In this document: piece by piece, positions 60,174-64,000 of the stretch
Numbering within the stretch: the first letter of the stretch is position 1
Layout: each line of letters opens with the position of its first letter
The notes under the pieces: model-generated
Told to the model about the DNA's origin: nothing
Database searches by the model: none
What the model saw: the letters and a program-made list of their open reading frames with translations, nothing else
Position numbers and translations under genes: made by a program
Assembly (NCBI RefSeq): GCF_023515955.1
Contig: NZ_CP097322.1
Span: forward strand, 5,070,501-5,134,500
Origin: Streptomyces sp. RerS4
GTDB lineage: Bacteria > Actinomycetota > Actinomycetes > Streptomycetales > Streptomycetaceae
DNA: 64,000 nt
Direction: 5' to 3'

Positions 60174-63100
60174 GTGCACCTCAAGTCCCTGACCCTGCGT
60201 GGCTTCAAATCGTTCGCTTCCGCGACCACTCTTCGGTTCGAACCGGGGATCACGTGCGTCGTCGGTCCGAATGGATCGGGCAAGTCCAATGTGGTGGACG
60301 CGCTCTCGTGGGTCATGGGGGAACAGGGAGCCAAATCCCTGCGCGGCGGGAAGATGGAGGACGTCATCTTCGCGGGCACGACCGGCCGCCCGCCGCTCGG
60401 CCGCGCCGAGGTCTCCCTCACCATCGACAATTCCGACGGCGCGCTGCCCATCGAGTACGCCGAGGTCACCATCACGCGGATCATGTTCCGCGGCGGCAGC
60501 AGCGAATACCAGATCAACGGGGACACCTGTCGGCTCCTGGACATTCAGGAGCTGCTCTCCGACTCCGGTATCGGCCGCGAGATGCACGTCATCGTCGGAC
60601 AGGGCCGCCTCGACTCCGTCCTGCACGCCGATCCCCTGGGCCGTCGCGCCTTCATCGAGGAGGCCGCCGGGGTCCTCAAGCACCGCAAGCGCAAGGAAAA
60701 GGCCCTGCGCAAGCTCGACGCGATGCGGGCCAACCTCGCCCGCGTGCAGGACCTCACCGACGAGCTGCGCCGGCAGCTCAAGCCGCTCGGGCGGCAGGCG
60801 GCGGTCGCCCGCCGCGCGGCCGTGATCCAGGCCGACCTGCGCGACGCCCGGCTGCGGCTGCTCGCCGACGACCTGGTGAGGCTGCGCGCCGCCCTGGACG
60901 CGGAGATCGCCGACGAGGCGGCCCTGAAGGAGCGCAAGGAGTCGGCGGAGCGGCGGCTGGCGGACGCCCTGCGGCGCGAGGCCGAGCTGGAGGAGGCCGT
61001 ACGCCTCCTCGCGCCCCGGCTCCAGCGCGCGCAGCAGACCTGGTACGAGCTCTCGCAGCTGGCCGAACGGGTCCGGGGGACCGCGTCCTTGGCGGAGGCC
61101 CGCGTCCGCAGCGCCTCGGCCCCCGTGGAGGAGGAGCGGCGCGGCCGTGACCCCGAGGACATGGAGCGCGAGGCGGCCCGGATCCGGGAGCAGGAGGCCG
61201 AGCTGACGGCCGCTCTGGAGGCGGCCGGGCGGGCGCTGGAGGACACCGCCGGGCACCGCGCGGAACTCGAGCGGGCCCTCGCCGAGGAGGAACGGCGGCT
61301 GCGGGACGCCGCCCGTGCGATCGCCGACCGGCGTGAGGAGCTGGCCCGACTGACGGGGCGCCTGGGGGCGGCGCGCTCGCGGGCGGGCGCCGCGCAGGCC
61401 GAGATCGACCGGCTCGTGGCGGCCCTGGACGAGGCCGAGGCGCGGGCGGTCGCGGCGCGCGAGGAGTACGAGGCCCTGGCGGAGGAGGTCGGCGGGCTCG
61501 ACGACCCCGAGGCGGAGGGGGAGTACGAGGCGGCCCGGACGGAGCTGAAGGACGCGGAAGCCGCCCTGGGCGCGGCCCGGGAGGCGCTGACCGAGGCGGA
61601 ACGATCCCGCGCGGCCGTGTCGGCCCGGCGGGACGCGCTCGCGCTCGGTCTGCGGCGCAAGGACGGTACGGGGGCGGTGCTCGCGGCCCGCGAACGCCTG
61701 GCCGGGCTGCTCGGGCCGGCGGCGGAACGGCTCACCGTGACCCCGGGCTACGAGGTCGCGGTGGCCGCGGCGCTGGGGGCCGCCGCCGACGCGGTGGCCG
61801 TGGCCTCCTCGGGGGCGGCGGCGGAGGCGATCCGTCACCTCCGCGACACGGACGCCGGCCGCGCGGGCTTCCTGGTCACCCCGCCGCCCGCGTCGCTCCC
61901 GGCGCAGCAGTCCCCGGCGCAGCAGTCCCCGGCGCAGCCGTCCCCGGCCCAGCCGTTCCCGCCCCAACCCTCCCGGAAGCGCAGCCGCCCGCGCCGCGTA
62001 CCGGCGGGCTGTCGAACCCCGCCCCCGCTTCCGCGCGGGCGGTGACCCGTACGGTCGAAGGGGGGCGGGAGGCCGCCTCGTTGGTCGGCGGGGACGCCGA
62101 GGTGCGGCGGGCCGTGGGGTGGGTGCTGCGGGGGCACGTCGTGGTGGGGTCCCTGGAGGAGGCCGAGGCGCTGGTCGGCGAACACCCCGACCTGGTCGCG
62201 GTGACCGTCGACGGGGACGTGCTCGGCGCGCACTTCGCGCACGGCGGCTCGGCGGGCGTGCCCAGCCTGATCGAGGTCCAGGCCGCCGTGGACGAGGCGG
62301 CGGCGGAACTGGAGCGGCTCGACGCCCGCTGCCGCGAGCTGGCCCGGGTCGAGGAGGCGGCCCGGGAACGCCGCAGCGCCTCGGCGGCCCGCGTGGAGGA
62401 GGCGGCCGAGCGCCGCCGCGCCGGCGAACAGGCCCGCGCCGGGGTGGCGCAGCAGCTCGGACGGCTCGCGGGACAGGCGAAGGGCGCGGCCGGCGAGGCC
62501 GAGCGCAGCGCCCGCGCCGCGGCGTCGGCGCAGGAGGCGCTGGAGCGGGCGCGGATCGAGGTGGAGGAGTGCGCGGAGCGGCTCGCGGCGGTGGAGGAGC
62601 TGCCCGTCGCGGAGGAACCCGACACCTCCGCCAGGGACCGGCTCGCGGCCGACGGGGCGAACGCCCGGCAGACCGAGATGGAGGCCCGCCTCCAACTGCG
62701 TACGCACGAGGAGCGGGTCAAGGGCCTCGCGGGCCGGGCGGACGCGCTCGACCGGGGGGCCAGGGCCGAGCGCGAGGCGCGGGCCCGCGCGGAGCGGCGT
62801 AGGCAGCGGCTGCGCCACGAGGCCGCGGTGGGCAGGGCCGTCGCCGACGGGGCGCGGCAGCTGCTCGCCCACCTGGAGGTGTCACTCGGCCGGGCGGACC
62901 GGGAGCGGAGCCGGGCGGAGGCCGCGAAGGGGCTGCGCGAGCGGGAGCTCGCCGAGGCCCGAGGGCACGGTCGTGAGCTGAAGGGCGAACTCGACAAGCT
63001 GACCGACTCCGTGCACCGGGGCGAGGTGCTCGGCGCCGAGAAGCGGCTGCGGATCGAGCAGTTGGAGACGCGGGCGCTGGAGGAGCTGGGCGTGGAGCCC

Positions 63101-63862
63101 GCCGCGCTGGTGGCGGAGTACGGCCCCGACCAGCCGGTTCCGCCGTCGCCGGCCGCCGAGGGGGAGGAACTGCCGCAGGATCCGGAGCACCCGCGCAACC
63201 GGCCGGGGCCCTTCGTACGCGAGCGGCAGGAGAAGCGGCTCAAGGCGGCCGAGCGCGCCTACCAGCAGCTCGGCAAGGTCAACCCGCTGGCGCTGGAGGA
63301 GTTCGCGGCGCTGGAGGAGCGGCACCGCTTCCTCGGCGAACAGCTGGACGACCTGCGCAAGACGCGGGCCGATCTCCTTCAGGTCGTGAAGGAGGTCGAC
63401 CGTCGGGTGGAACAGGTGTTCACCGAGGCCTACCGGGACACCGCCCGCGAGTTCGAGGGGGTGTTCGCGCGGCTCTTCCCCGGTGGTGAGGGCCGGCTCG
63501 TGCTCACCGACCCGGACGACATGCTGGCGACCGGGGTGGACGTGGAGGCCCGCCCGCCGGGCAAGAAGGTCAAGCGGCTGTCGCTGTTGTCGGGTGGCGA
63601 GCGCTCCCTGACGGCCGTGGCGTTGCTGGTCTCCATCTTCAAGGCGCGGCCCAGCCCGTTCTACGTGATGGACGAGGTCGAGGCCGCGCTCGACGACACC
63701 AACCTCCAGCGGCTGATCCGGATCATGGTGGAGCTCCAGGAGAGTTCGCAGCTGATCGTCATCACCCATCAGAAGCGGACCATGGAGGTCGCGGACGCCC
63801 TCTACGGGGTCTCCATGCAGGGCGACGGCGTCTCGAAGGTCATCAGCCAGCGCCTCCGCTGA
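60174..63862 (+). CDS. smc: Chromosome segregation protein SMC, frameshifted
   Basis: About 1230 aa if repaired; condensin ATPase of chromosome organisation. N-terminal ATPase half: LKSLTLRGFKSFASATTLRF, Walker A GPNGSGKSNVVDALSWVMGE, then a long coiled coil. The hinge region lies around 60% of the first frame, the second coiled coil follows, and the C-terminal signature LSGGERSLTAVALLVSIFKA and Walker B FYVMDEVEAALDDTN complete it. The frame breaks near 61972-61974 just after four Pro/Gln-rich 15-nt repeats. One lost C would account for it, restoring ...SPEAQPPAPRTGG before the second frame. smc is a core gene, so a sequence error is likely. GTG 60174 gives the family start. Confidence 0.9.
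61901..61960 (+). repeat. Tandem 15-nt repeats inside smc
   Basis: Four units beginning GGCGCAGCAGTCCCC (61901, 61916, 61931, 61946), the last two diverged, encode a Pro/Gln run (PAQQS, PAQQS, PAQPS, PAQPF) within the hinge region of SMC. Confidence 0.85.
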
Positions 63863-63882
63863 CCGGCCAGCCGACCTCCAGT

Positions 63883-63969
63883 GTTCAGAACCTGAACTCA
63901 CTTCCCAAGTAACTCTGCCGTCACGACCCTCTTGCCCACTCTTGACTTCAGAAAATGAACGCATAGGCT
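63883..63969 (+). promoter_or_regulatory. Promoter with two related operator-like repeats at the right edge
   Basis: TTGACT (63942-63947) and TAGGCT (63964-63969) are 16 nt apart, a good promoter for a gene beyond the window. A perfect inverted repeat GTTCAG-AAC-CTGAAC lies at 63883-63897, and a related CTTCAGAAAATGAAC (63946-63960) sits inside the promoter. Confidence 0.5.
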
Positions 63970-64000
63970 CGCTCCGCTGTCTCCCGACTTCGAGTGGTGC

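Overview
The window is actinobacterial and almost certainly from a Streptomyces chromosome. GC content is very high with strong third-position bias, many genes start with GTG, and both tandem 'conservons' (cvnA-B-C-D) and many streptomycete housekeeping genes are present. The gene order (leuB, ilvE, divergent urease, cimA, accB-accE, cvn2, cvn1, gltX, tRNA-Gln/Glu, ndgR, leuCD, hupS, cofC, plsC-gpsA, ddl, thiL-thiD, rpmB, DAK2 protein, recG, rsmD, coaD, rpmF, rnc, mutM, acyP, smc) matches, from memory, the SCO5522-SCO5577 core region of S. coelicolor.

Left part (1-17.9 kb): a truncated Tat-exported phospholipase C; an MDR oxidoreductase divergent from a LysR regulator; then branched-chain amino acid genes leuB and ilvE. 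Next comes a divergent locus, an NCS1 permease facing an operon of fused urease gamma/beta, a divergent urease alpha, an agmatine-deiminase-like enzyme and a TetR regulator. No urease maturation genes are present. Then follow cimA with a possible attenuator, a secreted Gly-rich protein, a YceI protein with palindromic operators, and acyl-CoA carboxylase beta and epsilon subunits.

Middle part (18-32 kb): an NLR-like NACHT-LRR ATPase lies between accE and two tandem conservons. Each conservon encodes a membrane sensor kinase-like protein (CvnA), a roadblock protein (CvnB), a DUF742 protein (CvnC) and a small GTPase (CvnD). The two copies share long tracts of identical DNA, which suggests gene conversion.

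Right part (32-64 kb): small proteins, a fumarylacetoacetase-fold hydrolase, gltX, a five-gene tRNA-Gln/Glu array, the IclR regulator ndgR divergent from leuCD, the nucleoid protein hupS, the F420 gene cofC, lipid and cell-wall genes (plsC, gpsA, ddl), thiamine genes (thiL-thiD), L28, a DAK2 protein, recG, rsmD-coaD, a DivIVA-like protein, the yceD-like/rpmF/rnc/mutM cluster, a CAP-domain protein, acylphosphatase and smc. Regulation of leucine/isoleucine supply recurs across the window (leuB, ilvE, cimA, ndgR-leuCD).

Four genes (the LysR gene, cvnA1, the DAK2 gene and smc) are broken by apparent single-base losses, five in all, and all lie in or beside short G/C runs. smc is a core gene, so consensus sequence errors are more likely than true pseudogenes. 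No CRISPR array, insertion sequence, rRNA or prophage was recognised.
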